From assembly GCA_017302135.1 (NCBI GenBank), contig JAFLDZ010000001.1, positions 310,001 to 374,000 of the forward strand: a stretch of 64,000 nucleotides of DNA. Reading direction: 5' to 3'. This DNA comes from Lysobacterales bacterium. GTDB lineage: Bacteria; Pseudomonadota; Gammaproteobacteria; Xanthomonadales; Xanthomonadaceae. Below, piece by piece: positions 35,595 to 44,964 of the stretch; position 1 is the stretch's first letter; every line of letters begins with the position of its first letter. The notes beneath the pieces were generated by a model. The model saw nothing but the letters and a program-made list of their open reading frames with translations. It made no database searches and was not told the DNA's origin. The position numbers were made by a program, and so were the translations under genes.

Positions 35595-36875
35595 ATGTCC
35601 GCGAGCACAGCCAACGACGCCCCGCCGACGCGGCGCAGACGCCGTTGGCTGCGACGACTACTGGTGCTCGGCATTCTCCTGTTGTTGCTCTCGCTGCTCG
35701 CAACCTGGTTGTTGCGGCCTAAACAACTGGTGCCGCTGATCCTCGACCGCACCGGCAAGAGTCTCGGGCTTGAAATCACTGCCGATGGCAACGCCGAAGC
35801 GCGGCTGCGCGGCAAACCGCAGCTGATCGTGCGCAAGCTCGTCGCGCGCGAACCCGGTGCGAAGAACGCGATCCTGCGCGCCGAGCGCGTGCTGCTGGCA
35901 TTGCCGTGGTCGACGCTGCGCAACGGTGGCAAGGATGCGGTGATCGAGCGGATCGAACTGGATGCGCCGGTGCTGGACGTGCCCGCACTGCAGGCATGGC
36001 TGGCGAAGCGTCCACCAAGCGAAGAAACGAAGATTCCGACGCTGACCGATGGTCTGCGCATCGTCGACGGCCGCATCGACAATGGCGACTGGCGGATCGA
36101 AGGCGTCACCCTGGCGCTGCCATCGCTGCATCCACGGAAGCCGCTCGTAGCCCGCGTCCGGGGACGTTACGTCGATGCGTCGACCGCGATCCCTTTCGAT
36201 CTCGCGGTCGCGCTGACCAAACCCGCGAACGACGCTGGTGTCGCAGTATTCGGCCCACTCACGATCGAACGCGGCGACTGGCGACTGGCGGCGACGATCC
36301 GATTCTCCGGCCCGCTGCATCAGGGCGAAAATGAACTGGCGGTGGTGCCGGCGAAACTCGGCGTCTCCGCGCGCTACGAATCCGGCGATACCCGCCTGCC
36401 GTTCTCGCTCGGGCTGCACGGTCCGCTGCGCTTCGACCAGACCACGTGGGTGCTCGCGCCAATCGGCGTCGCGCTGCGCGGCGAATCGCCGATGCCGAAC
36501 TTCGATGCCCACGGCGCGCTTGCGCTGGGCCGGCGGCTGGTGATCGAACTCGATGGCGCGTTGCCGCAATGGCCGGACGCGTGGCCAGCCTTGCCCGCGC
36601 CGGTGTCGAACTCGACCTCACCGCTGCCATTCGCGTTGCGCTACACCGGCCAACCGGATCTCTCGGGCATCGCCGGCCTGCAGGTGAAGCGCGATGCCAC
36701 CGCGTTCGACGGCCGCTTCCGCCTGTACGACGTGCTCGGCTGGATCGATCAGTCCGGCGGCTCGCCGCTGCCGCCGCTCGATGGTCGCTTGCGCTCGCCG
36801 CAGTTGGAAATCTCCGGCGCAACGCTGGAAGGTGTGGACGTCGTCTTCGATGACGAAGATGTGCCGGCACCATGA
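35595..36875 (+). CDS. AsmA-like inner-membrane-anchored protein
   Basis: A 426-residue protein with an Arg-rich N-terminus (RRRRRWLRR), one membrane helix at about 20-41, and a long periplasmic beta-rich part. The layout LILDRTGKSLGLEITADGNAEARLRGKPQLIVRKL resembles the start of AsmA-family proteins, now seen as lipid-transport bridges, but similarity is judged by eye only. Sixteen bases after ftsY, and its stop overlaps the mutY ATG (ATGA). Confidence 0.55.
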   Translation: MSASTANDAPPTRRRRRWLRRLLVLGILLLLLSLLATWLLRPKQLVPLILDRTGKSLGLEITADGNAEARLRGKPQLIVRKLVAREPGAKNAILRAERVLLALPWSTLRNGGKDAVIERIELDAPVLDVPALQAWLAKRPPSEETKIPTLTDGLRIVDGRIDNGDWRIEGVTLALPSLHPRKPLVARVRGRYVDASTAIPFDLAVALTKPANDAGVAVFGPLTIERGDWRLAATIRFSGPLHQGENELAVVPAKLGVSARYESGDTRLPFSLGLHGPLRFDQTTWVLAPIGVALRGESPMPNFDAHGALALGRRLVIELDGALPQWPDAWPALPAPVSNSTSPLPFALRYTGQPDLSGIAGLQVKRDATAFDGRFRLYDVLGWIDQSGGSPLPPLDGRLRSPQLEISGATLEGVDVVFDDEDVPAP

Positions 36876-37924
36876 TCGACATCGCACGCTACGCGCCCGC
36901 CCTGCTCGCATGGTTCGATGTCTCCGGTCGTCACGATCTGCCGTGGCAGCATCCGCGCACGCCGTACCGGGTGTGGCTGTCGGAAATCATGCTGCAGCAG
37001 ACCCAGGTACGGGTGGTGATTCCGTACTTCGAACGCTTCGTTGCCGCCCTGCCCGATCTGCGCGCGCTGGCGGCGGCATCCGAGGACGAGGTGATGGCGC
37101 TGTGGTCGGGACTGGGCTACTACGCTCGCGCCCGCAACCTGCGCGCTGCCGCCAAACGCTGCGTCGAACTGCACGACGGTGAGCTGCCGCGCGACAGCGA
37201 TTTGCTGATCGCGCTGCCCGGGATCGGCCGCAGCACGGCCGGCGCGATCCTGTCGCAGGCCTGGGGCGATCCGCACGCGATCCTCGATGGCAACGTCAAA
37301 CGCGTGCTGGCGCGGGTGTTCGGTATCGAAGGCTGGCCGGGCACACCGGCGAACGAAAAAAAACTTTGGGCGATCGCGGTGTCGCTGCTGCCGGCCGAGC
37401 GTCTCGCCGATTACACCCAGGCGCAGATGGATTTCGGTGCGACCCTCTGCACCCGTCACGACCCCGCCTGCGTCCTCTGCCCGCTGCAGCACGATTGCGT
37501 CGCGCTGCGCGACGGTCGCGTCGCCGAACTGCCGACATCGAAGCCCGGAAAACCGCTGCCGGAGCGCAAGGCGGTCATGCTGTTGATCCGCGACGACGAA
37601 GGCCGCGTGCTGCTGCACCGACGCCCAGCCGCCGGCATCTGGGCGTCGCTGTGGTCGCTGCCCGAAGCCGCCGATCACGACAGCGCGCGCGTCTGGTTCG
37701 AACATCACATCGATGGCGAATACGACGATGGATCGGCGCTCGACGAGATCCAACACGGTTTCACCCACTATCGATTGCTGATGCATCCGCTGGCGTGGCG
37801 GAATCTCGCACTGCACGCCCGCATCCACGACAATGAGGCGCTGCGCTGGGTCGCGCGCGACGCGCTGGCGACGCTAGGCATCCCCGCTCCAATCCGCACC
37901 CTGCTGCACGCCACATCGACCTGA
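36872..37924 (+). CDS. mutY: A/G-specific adenine glycosylase
   Basis: A 350-residue glycosylase that removes A opposite 8-oxoG. Catalytic Glu38 ([10 protein letters not shown]) and Asp139 (LDGNVKRV) match E. coli Glu37/Asp138; the HhH is [14 protein letters not shown]; the [4Fe-4S] motif is [17 protein letters not shown]; and a Nudix-like 8-oxoG recognition domain fills about 230-345. Upstream of yggX, as in E. coli. Confidence 0.97.
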   Translation: MIDIARYAPALLAWFDVSGRHDLPWQHPRTPYRVWLSEIMLQQTQVRVVIPYFERFVAALPDLRALAAASEDEVMALWSGLGYYARARNLRAAAKRCVELHDGELPRDSDLLIALPGIGRSTAGAILSQAWGDPHAILDGNVKRVLARVFGIEGWPGTPANEKKLWAIAVSLLPAERLADYTQAQMDFGATLCTRHDPACVLCPLQHDCVALRDGRVAELPTSKPGKPLPERKAVMLLIRDDEGRVLLHRRPAAGIWASLWSLPEAADHDSARVWFEHHIDGEYDDGSALDEIQHGFTHYRLLMHPLAWRNLALHARIHDNEALRWVARDALATLGIPAPIRTLLHATST

Positions 37925-37952
37925 CCCCTTCACTCACACCCGGATCCCGATC

Positions 37953-38261
37953 ATGCCCCGCACTGTATTCTGCGAATACGAACAACGCGAGACCGACGGC
38001 CTGGATTTCGCGCCGTGGCCGGGCGAACTCGGTCAGCGCGTCTTCACGCGCATCGGCAAGGGCGCCTGGGCCAAATGGCTGGCGCACCAGACCATGCTGA
38101 TCAACGAAAACCGGCTGTCGCCGATGAACCCCGAGCACCGCAAGATGCTGCAGGGCGAAATGGAGAAATTCCTCTTCTCCGGCGGCGCGGAAGCACCCGC
38201 AGGCTACGTGCCCGAAGCAGGCGCTTCCGGAACCGGCGCAACGGGAGAGTCTTCGACCTGA
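37953..38261 (+). CDS. yggX: Probable Fe(2+)-trafficking protein YggX
   Basis: A 102-residue protein involved in iron trafficking and protection of Fe-S clusters. It begins [20 protein letters not shown] with the conserved Cys7 and continues [20 protein letters not shown], diagnostic of the family. Its C-terminal tail (Gly/Ala/Ser-rich, about 15 residues longer than E. coli YggX) is where it overlaps the convergent lipoprotein gene by 58 bases. Directly after mutY. Confidence 0.94.
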   Translation: MPRTVFCEYEQRETDGLDFAPWPGELGQRVFTRIGKGAWAKWLAHQTMLINENRLSPMNPEHRKMLQGEMEKFLFSGGAEAPAGYVPEAGASGTGATGESST

Positions 38262-38686
38262 CGCTTCCCGCGCGCATCCTTCTCGGCGGTGCGGATCGCT
38301 TTCACGTCCAGCGGGCGGATTTCCTTGATCGTGCACGAGATCGGAATCAGGCTGTGACTGCCCACATAGACCTGGTCGAAACGTGCGCTCAACCGGCCGT
38401 TGGTGTCGCGGAAACCGATGGTGTCGGCATACTCGATCTCGTTGCAGGGCGAATACAGCTCCACCAGCCAGGCTTGGCTGGGCCGCGTCCACAGCGCAAA
38501 TACGCCATCGCCGAGCGGCGTCCAACCGTTGTAATGGCCGGTGTACTGGATGCTGTCGACGGGTTCGCCTGCATGGGTGCGATACAGCGTCAGGCGCTCG
38601 GCATCGCGAAACCCGCCGCTGCTTGCGCAACCACTCGATGCAGATACCAGAAGCAAAGCCGAAAGGAGCAGGGTCGAGCGTTTCAT
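38204..38686 (-). CDS. Putative lipoprotein, DUF6491-like
   Basis: A 160-residue exported protein with signal [20 protein letters not shown] and a good lipobox (SSGC, Cys20). The body has two further cysteines ([19 protein letters not shown] and [15 protein letters not shown]) and a final Pro/Ala-rich tail. I match it tentatively to DUF6491, common in Xanthomonadaceae; function unknown. GAGG lies before the ATG at 38686. Convergent 3' overlap with yggX. Confidence 0.7.
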   Translation of the reverse strand: MKRSTLLLSALLLVSASSGCASSGGFRDAERLTLYRTHAGEPVDSIQYTGHYNGWTPLGDGVFALWTRPSQAWLVELYSPCNEIEYADTIGFRDTNGRLSARFDQVYVGSHSLIPISCTIKEIRPLDVKAIRTAEKDARGKRQVEDSPVAPVPEAPASGT

Positions 38687-38838
38687 GAGGACCTCGGACG
38701 GTCGATGGTCGATTGGGGAACGGCTGATCAGGATGATCCGCCTCCGGCCAGCAGGCGCAAGCCCCGAGCCCCCGGCATTCAGCGCCCGGCCGGCTTGCCC
38801 TTCACGACCGGTCCCCGTATCATTCCGCGCTCGCAAGT

Positions 38839-38914
38839 GGCCGAGTAGCTCAGTTGGTAGAGCAGGGGATTGAAAATCCCCGTGTCGGCGGTTCGATTCC
38901 GTCCTCGGCCACCA
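38839..38914 (+). tRNA. tRNA-Phe (anticodon GAA)
   Basis: A 76-nt cloverleaf with encoded CCA: acceptor GGCCGAG/CTCGGCC, anticodon stem GGGGA/UCCCC with loop UUGAAAA, T-loop GGTTCGATTCC. Followed by a strong terminator. Confidence 0.97.
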
Positions 38915-38960
38915 AGACAACAGGTTTCAGGGCATCTAAAGCAGCCCAAAAACCTCGAAA

Positions 38961-38985
38961 AGCCCGCAGAAATGCGGGCTTTTTT
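38961..38985 (+). terminator. Intrinsic terminator after tRNA-Phe
   Basis: AGCCCGCA, loop GAAA, TGCGGGCT, then TTTTT. Closes the tRNA transcript. Confidence 0.88.
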
Positions 38986-39544
38986 GTTCCTGGCATTCGA
39001 CAGCACACCCCTGTGAATCGCAAATAATATCGGGACAACGCCGGGGATATCGGCCGAGCCGGGCCCACGAAACGCCTGCAGGCCGCAAGCGGGCGCTGGG
39101 CGATCAGGTTTTCCGCAGCACCCAACTGCCATCGTAATCGTCCACAGCGATGGTGTATTTGCAAGTACCGGTATTTCGCAGGACTTTCGGCGCATTTTTA
39201 CGTACTTTCCGCAAGTCATCGTATCCACACGCCACCGATATCAACGTACGACCACTTTTCGGTACTCGACGCCGTTGCTCGTTGCATGGACATGCAACAG
39301 TTGGATTCGCGCGCCAAAGCGGTCCGGCTGCGGCTGCCCGCAAGATGACGCAACTCTGCACTCGCATGGTGACTCTTCAAACAAGCTTCGACGCGATCTG
39401 GAAGAGGATCAGGACAGGATCCAACCCACGCCAGAGCGCCTCGAACCTGCGCGTGGACTATTCAGCCTGGGCCAACGTCCCCTTTACGCGAACCGCGCTA
39501 AGATCGGCGCGCCCGAATCCGGGTTGCGTATCGCAGGGGGTCGC
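38986..39544. other. Gene-poor region after tRNA-Phe
   Basis: About 560 bases. By eye 39105-39290 is less GC-rich than its surroundings. A minus-strand frame across 39104-39290 has plausible composition (CGYDDLRKVRK, CKYTIAVDDYDGSWVLRKT) but no convincing start or family. It may be the remnant of a transferred segment at the tRNA, or simply leader of the lipocalin gene. Confidence 0.35.
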
Positions 39545-40072
39545 ATGTATCGGTTCGCTCTATTTCTAGTGGCCATACTGGCACTGCCCGCCCGTGCCGC
39601 CGATGTGACCTCGGTGAACGAACTCGACATCACCCGTTACGCCGGCCAATGGCACGAAATCGCCCGGCTGCCGATGTTCTTCCAGCGCAAATGCGCGTCC
39701 GAGACCACGGCCCAGTACACCCTGCGCGACGATGATCTGGTCGGGGTCAAGAATCGCTGTCGCAACAAGGACGGCGATATCGACGAGGTGGAGGGCGTCG
39801 CCCGGCGCGACCCCGACCACCCGGGCCGGCTGGAGGTGCGGTTCGCACCGGATTGGCTGTCCTGGCTGCCGCTGACCTGGGCCGATTACTGGGTGATCGC
39901 GCTCGACCCCGACTATCAGTGGGCCGTCGTCGGCGAGCCCGGCCACGAATACCTCTGGATCCTGTCGCGCACCCCGGACATGTCCAAGGCCCAGTTCGAG
40001 GAATTGAAAGCCCGTGCGACCGCGATGGGTTACGAACTCGATACCTTGATCGTCAGCGCACCGCTGCGCTGA
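39545..40072 (+). CDS. Lipocalin family protein (Blc-like)
   Basis: A 175-residue exported lipocalin. Signal peptide about 1-19 (PARA-AD); the barrel opens with ITRYAGQWHEIARLPMFFQ, the GxW lipocalin motif, and contains YWVIALDPDYQWAVVGEP, close to E. coli Blc. There is no lipobox, so it should be periplasmic instead of outer-membrane anchored. Blc binds lysophospholipids and fatty acids; the same is inferred. Start at the ATG preceding the signal, after a GGGGG stretch. Confidence 0.9.
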   Translation: MYRFALFLVAILALPARAADVTSVNELDITRYAGQWHEIARLPMFFQRKCASETTAQYTLRDDDLVGVKNRCRNKDGDIDEVEGVARRDPDHPGRLEVRFAPDWLSWLPLTWADYWVIALDPDYQWAVVGEPGHEYLWILSRTPDMSKAQFEELKARATAMGYELDTLIVSAPLR

Positions 40073-40184
40073 TCGCACCGCCGCAACGCCCGATGACCCA
40101 TCGTCCGGGCGCGACCCGCCCGGACGTACGGTCGCGCATGGAGGCGCGCTAGTATTGCGGTCTCGAATTCCTCTGGAGCGCGCG

Positions 40185-40676
40185 ATGCGTCAACGATGGG
40201 CAATGCGATTGAGTGCGGCGATCACGGCGGCCGCGTGCCTCCTGGCGTTGTCCGGCTGCGTCACCGGCCCGGTGCGGCGCGTGTCCGAGCCCACCGCCAG
40301 CATCCAGCAATTGACGGTCGACACCGACGGGCGATGGACCGTCGCGCTGCGGCTGCAGAATTTCAGCAATGTGCCGATGCGCTTCGAACGGATCACGATG
40401 ACGCTCCGCGCGGGCACCGAAGTCGCCGGCGAATTGCAGGCCGAGCCCGGGTTGACGGTAGGCTCCGAATCGGCGGACGTCGCCAACGTCACGTTCACGC
40501 CCACCGCAGCGGCGCGGATCGTCATCGCCGACGCCCTCGCCGATCGCCGCAGCCTGGACTACAGCCTCGAAGGCAAGATCAGCGCCGCCGCCGAAGACCA
40601 CAAGGCGCGTGACTACAAGGTCAAACGCAACAGCGTGCTGAGCCCGGTGCCGGGACTTCCCGGCGTGATGCGCTGA
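40185..40676 (+). CDS. LEA type 2/WHy-like lipoprotein
   Basis: A 163-residue lipoprotein. Signal with lipobox LLALSGC, then a single beta-sandwich (SIQQLTVDTDGRWTVALRLQN, PMRFERITMTLRAG) that resembles the water-stress/LEA-2 fold of bacterial lipoproteins of this size. The ATG at 40185 has CTGGAG about six bases upstream and sets the signal peptide; an earlier ATG at 40155 is less fitting. Function unknown, envelope location inferred. Confidence 0.7.
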   Translation: MRQRWAMRLSAAITAAACLLALSGCVTGPVRRVSEPTASIQQLTVDTDGRWTVALRLQNFSNVPMRFERITMTLRAGTEVAGELQAEPGLTVGSESADVANVTFTPTAAARIVIADALADRRSLDYSLEGKISAAAEDHKARDYKVKRNSVLSPVPGLPGVMR

Positions 40677-40779
40677 ACGCACGGAACGCCGACTCCGGAG
40701 CCGCCGACCACGCGTCGGTATGCGCAACGCTTTCGTCCTGCATTCCCCATTTCTTTCTTCCAATCCTAACCAGAATCCC

Positions 40780-42570
40780 ATGAGCACCTACAAAGCACCC
40801 CTCGCCGATATCCGTTTCGCGCTGTTCGACGTGCTCGACAGCGAGCGCACCTTCTCGAGCCTCGGCTTCGTGGACGCCAACCGTGAACTGATCGATGCGG
40901 TGCTGGAAGAAAGCGCGCGTTTCGCCGAAACCGTGATCGCGCCGCTCAACCGCATCGGCGACACCCATGGCGCCACCTACGACAAGGCGACCGGCAAGGT
41001 CGCCACCCCGCCCGGCTTCAAGGAAGCCTATGCGCAGTTCGCCGAGGGCGGCTGGACCGGCCTGGAATCGCCGGTCGAATACGGCGGCCAGGGCATGCCG
41101 CACACCCTCGGTACCGCGATGAAGGAAATGATCCACGCCGCGAACCTGGCTTGGGGCAATTTCCCGCTGCTGTCGCACGGCGCCACCGAGGCGCTGCTGC
41201 ATCACGGCGAAGACTGGCAGAAGCAGGCGTTTCTCGCGCCGATGGTGGAAGGCCGCTGGACCGGCACCATGTGCCTGACCGAACCGCACTGCGGCAGCGA
41301 TCTCGGCCTGCTCAAGACCCGCGCCGAACCGCATCCGGACGGCTACTACACCATCACCGGCACCAAGATCTTCATCACCGCCGGCGATCACGACCTCACC
41401 GAAAACATCGTGCATCTGGTGCTGGCGCGCCTGCCGGACGCGCCTGCCGGCAGCAAGGGCATCTCGATGTTCATCGTCCCCAAGTTCAAGGTGAATCCGG
41501 ACGGCTCGCTCGGCGAACCCAACGCCGTGCGCTGCGGCGCGATCGAACACAAGATGGGCATCCACGGTTCGGCGACCTGCGTGATGAATTTCGACGGCGC
41601 TGCGGGCACGTTGATCGGTCAGCCGCACAAGGGCCTGATGGCGATGTTCACCATGATGAATGGTGCGCGCCTGTCGGTCGGTCTGCAGGGCCTCGGCTTG
41701 TCGGAACGCGCCTATCAGAATGCACTGCGCTATGCCCGCGAACGTCTGCAGATGCGCGCGCTGTCCGGCGCGAAATTCCCGGAAAAACCCGCCGATCCGA
41801 TCATCGTCCACCCCGACGTGCGACGCATGCTGTTGACCCAGAAGGCGCTGATCGAAGGTGGCCGCCTGCTCGGCTTCCAGGCGGGCCTGCTGCTGGATAT
41901 CGTCGATCACGGCAAGGACGAAGCCGAACGCGCGCAGGCCGACGCGCTGCTGGGTTTCCTCACACCGATCGTCAAAGCCTGCCTGACCGAATGGGCGATC
42001 GAATGCACCTATCACGCCCAGCAGTGCTTCGGCGGCCACGGTTACATCCAGGAATGGGGCATGGAGCAGCTCGCGCGCGACGCGCGCATCACCACGATGT
42101 ACGAAGGCACCACCGGCATCCAGGCGCTGGATCTGATGGGCCGCAAAGTGATGCAGCTCAAAGGCGAAGGCCTGATAGTGTTTCTCGGCATGATCGAAGC
42201 GTTCTGCGCGGAACAGGCCGGCAACGAGGCGCTCGATGAATTCGTCGCGCCGTTGCGCGCGCGCGCGCAGGAATGGCAGGAGGTGACGCAGATGATCGGT
42301 CGTCGCGCCGCCGCCAACCCCGACGAAATCGGCGCCGCTGCGTGGGATTACCTGTTTTATTCGGGTTACGTGACGCTGGCCTACTGGTGGGCGCGCAGCG
42401 TGGCCGCTGCGGACGCGTCCTCGCACCCGCAAGCGTTCAAGGATGCGAAGCGCGAAACCGCACGCTTTTACTTCGCCCGCCTGCTGCCGCGCACGCGCAC
42501 GCATGTCGAGTCGATCGCGAGCGGGGCCGGTTCGCTGATGGGCCTGTCCGCCGAAGGTTTCGGCGACTGA
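40780..42570 (+). CDS. Acyl-CoA dehydrogenase (long form, DmdC-like)
   Basis: A 596-residue FAD flavoenzyme that oxidises acyl-CoA to trans-2-enoyl-CoA. FAD and substrate motifs: MCLTEPHCGSDLGLLKTRA, KIFITAGDHD, CFGGHGYIQEWGMEQLARD and catalytic Glu in TTMYEGTTGIQALDLMGRK. The extra C-terminal domain of about 120 residues places it with the large dehydrogenases (acyl-CoA dehydrogenase C-terminal-domain/DmdC group) rather than short-chain enzymes of 380 residues. Natural chain length unknown. Feeds the hydratase/isomerase steps at 22504 and 26605. Confidence 0.92.
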   Translation: MSTYKAPLADIRFALFDVLDSERTFSSLGFVDANRELIDAVLEESARFAETVIAPLNRIGDTHGATYDKATGKVATPPGFKEAYAQFAEGGWTGLESPVEYGGQGMPHTLGTAMKEMIHAANLAWGNFPLLSHGATEALLHHGEDWQKQAFLAPMVEGRWTGTMCLTEPHCGSDLGLLKTRAEPHPDGYYTITGTKIFITAGDHDLTENIVHLVLARLPDAPAGSKGISMFIVPKFKVNPDGSLGEPNAVRCGAIEHKMGIHGSATCVMNFDGAAGTLIGQPHKGLMAMFTMMNGARLSVGLQGLGLSERAYQNALRYARERLQMRALSGAKFPEKPADPIIVHPDVRRMLLTQKALIEGGRLLGFQAGLLLDIVDHGKDEAERAQADALLGFLTPIVKACLTEWAIECTYHAQQCFGGHGYIQEWGMEQLARDARITTMYEGTTGIQALDLMGRKVMQLKGEGLIVFLGMIEAFCAEQAGNEALDEFVAPLRARAQEWQEVTQMIGRRAAANPDEIGAAAWDYLFYSGYVTLAYWWARSVAAADASSHPQAFKDAKRETARFYFARLLPRTRTHVESIASGAGSLMGLSAEGFGD

Positions 42571-42607
42571 GCGCACCCGCCGCCGGCCCTGCCGGCGGCG
42601 GCGACAA

Positions 42608-43378
42608 ATGCCGCTGAAAGCGGGTATGCTCGGTGTCCATATGGAGGCCGACACACCAGCGTTGCGCCTGATCCTCGAGGGGTCATCCCCGAACAGGATC
42701 CTCCACCGGGTTGCCGATCGCGACCCGGTTCTCACCGTCGCCGACGGAACCCGGCTCGCACCCTCTCTTTGCGAACGCGCAGACAGCGCGACACCCACCC
42801 GGCTCGACGCCATCCGCCTGCTTTCGCTGGATGCCCACGGCCGCATTCTGAACTGGATCAGCTGGCAGGACGCCGCCTGCCTCTATGCCCGTGGCGCGGT
42901 CGCCTGGACGCTCGGTGAACCCTGCCTCAGCGTGCATGGCGGCATCAGCCGGGCCAGCGGCGAGCGCAGCGTGCTCGAACTGCACCCCATCGTCGCCGCG
43001 CGCGGCCATGCGCGCGCACATGCGCTTGCCCCGACTCCGGCCTTGACCAACCCGGCGCTGTTCGCGCGCGATCAGCATCTGTGTCTGTACTGCGGCAAGC
43101 ACTTCAGCCGTCAACTGTTGACCCGCGATCATGTGATGCCGCTCTCGCGCGGCGGCCGGGACACATGGGAAAACGTGGTATCGGCCTGTTTCCACTGCAA
43201 TTCGCGCAAAGGCGGGCGCACGCCGCAACAGGCGTCGATGCCGCTGCTGGCGGTGCCGTACCGCCCGAGCTGGATCGAGCACCTGATTCTGAGCAATCGC
43301 AACATCCTCGCGGATCAGATGGCGTTCCTGAAAACGCATCTGCCGAAGAACCCGCGCGGCACTTCGATCCTGGTTTGA
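42608..43378 (+). CDS. HNH endonuclease family protein
   Basis: A 256-residue protein (start uncertain; ATGs also at 42626 and 42641). The C-terminal HNH domain is clear: CLYCGKHFSRQLLTRDHVMPLSRGG, then ENVVSACFHCNSRKGG, with CxxC/CxxC zinc ribbon and DH plus N of the HNH fold. The N-terminal 150 residues are unassigned. Similar HNH genes are widespread single-copy housekeeping genes in this family. Thirty-seven bases after the dehydrogenase. Confidence 0.85.
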   Translation: MPLKAGMLGVHMEADTPALRLILEGSSPNRILHRVADRDPVLTVADGTRLAPSLCERADSATPTRLDAIRLLSLDAHGRILNWISWQDAACLYARGAVAWTLGEPCLSVHGGISRASGERSVLELHPIVAARGHARAHALAPTPALTNPALFARDQHLCLYCGKHFSRQLLTRDHVMPLSRGGRDTWENVVSACFHCNSRKGGRTPQQASMPLLAVPYRPSWIEHLILSNRNILADQMAFLKTHLPKNPRGTSILV

Positions 43379-43709
43379 TCGTGGCGCGATCCGTGGCAAT
43401 CCATCTTCGACACGCCATCAGGCCTTGCCCGACGCTCCATCAGGTGTTCGCTCCTGCCACGATCGGCGCTCGCGAAGGGCAGTCGCTCGGCTTCGCAGGC
43501 CGCATGACGTCTTTGAAACTGCATCGACAGAAAGATCCGCAACATTCCTCTCCACATGATTTAGCGGTGAGCGTCGCATTCCTTGCGGACTTCGATCTCT
43601 ATCGCAGCCGCAAACTGACGCAGAAGGTAAGAAACCGCCGCATCACGCGCGTTGACGGAAAAATCCCACTTGGTGACACTGCAACGTTCACGGCAACGGG
43701 CTGAAAAAC
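43379..43709. other. Intergenic region before the Pro/Ala-rich gene
   Basis: About 330 bases. No gene, hairpin with T tail or strong promoter could be identified by eye. The last bases, CGGGCTGAAAAAC, precede the ATG at 43710. Confidence 0.4.
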
Positions 43710-44909
43710 ATGTCGCTCACACTAGGCCTGACAGGGATGGATCAAGCCACTGAGGTCGCTCTGAAAGCGGCTTTCGGCGAAGTCAACGAACGCTCCGGCC
43801 GCTGGAAAATGGTGGGGGAAGGCGATGCCGACTACGTGATCGTCGACATGGACAGCATGTACGGACCGATGAGCTGGCTCCGGCTGCATGCCGCCGGCAA
43901 ACGGGTGATCGGCCTGACCTCGGCACCACGGACGCAAGCCGACTATCTTTTGCAGCGCCCTTTCGATGCGCACGAGCTGACGACTGTCCTCGGCGAAATC
44001 GACGGCTCGCCCGTAGCGCCCCCTGCTTCCGCACCGGTTACTGCACCGACTCCCGCAGCAGCACCGCCGCAGTTGGCCGCAAGCTCACCGGCACCGGCAC
44101 CTGCGCCTGCGCCTGCATCGGCAGCTTCACCAGAGCCAATGCCGGAATCGCCGCCGCCTGCTCCGACTCCTGCACCGGTTGTTGTCGCTCCGCCGCCGCC
44201 GGCAGCCGCTGCCCCTAAAGCGCCTCCTGTTCCGTCACCTGTTGCAGTGCAACTGGATGTCGCGCCCCCCGCAGAGGCGGCAGCCGCGGTCGAAGCCGTC
44301 CCCGAACCGGCTTCGCTTCCTGACGAGCCCGCTGCCCAGACCATGCGCAATACCGCTTTCGGGCATTGGCTGCGTCCGGGCGCATTGACCGGCCGTGCGC
44401 GCTATCAGAGCGGAAAGGGGCCTGAGCTGCTCATCGACTTCAGCCACCGCCAGTATCACGGCCCATCCACGCTCAAGCCGCTGGCCGAATACTTCGTCGC
44501 CAATGTCGACCTGCGCGATTTCGAACAGCTCGACGATCAAGCCTGGGAGGCCGCCATCGCCAAGCTGGGCGTGCCCCTGCCGCTGTCGCGTCTGCAGTGG
44601 CTCGGCGGCCTGCTCGCCGGTGAAGGCCGGTTCCTGCCGGGCTACAACCCGGAAGGGCGATTCGTGCTCAGCAAATGGCCGGAAACCGAGCGCGAATATC
44701 CGCGCCATTTCCGTATCGCCACCGCGATGATGAAAGGACCTTCGACCGTCGCCGAAATCGCGGCGGCCAGCAACGTGCCAGCAGCGGATGTGGTCGATTT
44801 CATCAACGCCAATCTCGCTACCGGTTTCGCCGAGCAGGCAGGCGACGGCACAGCACCACCGGAGTCCGGAAAGTCCGGCGGTCTCCTGGATCGACTGCGC
44901 GGGCGCTGA
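43710..44909 (+). CDS. Two-domain protein with Pro/Ala-rich linker, unknown function
   Basis: A 399-residue cytoplasmic protein. Residues 1-95 ([63 protein letters not shown]) have the alternating strands and Asp/Lys-like positions of a receiver domain, probably degenerate. Then about 105 residues almost entirely Pro and Ala, then a globular C-terminal domain (about 210-399) with a winged-helix-like [20 protein letters not shown] segment. Possibly a signalling adaptor; not a family I can name. Followed by dxs after 55 bases. Confidence 0.6.
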   Translation: MSLTLGLTGMDQATEVALKAAFGEVNERSGRWKMVGEGDADYVIVDMDSMYGPMSWLRLHAAGKRVIGLTSAPRTQADYLLQRPFDAHELTTVLGEIDGSPVAPPASAPVTAPTPAAAPPQLAASSPAPAPAPAPASAASPEPMPESPPPAPTPAPVVVAPPPPAAAAPKAPPVPSPVAVQLDVAPPAEAAAAVEAVPEPASLPDEPAAQTMRNTAFGHWLRPGALTGRARYQSGKGPELLIDFSHRQYHGPSTLKPLAEYFVANVDLRDFEQLDDQAWEAAIAKLGVPLPLSRLQWLGGLLAGEGRFLPGYNPEGRFVLSKWPETEREYPRHFRIATAMMKGPSTVAEIAAASNVPAADVVDFINANLATGFAEQAGDGTAPPESGKSGGLLDRLRGR

Positions 44910-44964
44910 ACCGCGTCGCGCGGTTTCCTTGCCGCACTGCGGGGGAACGGAGGACAATATCGGG

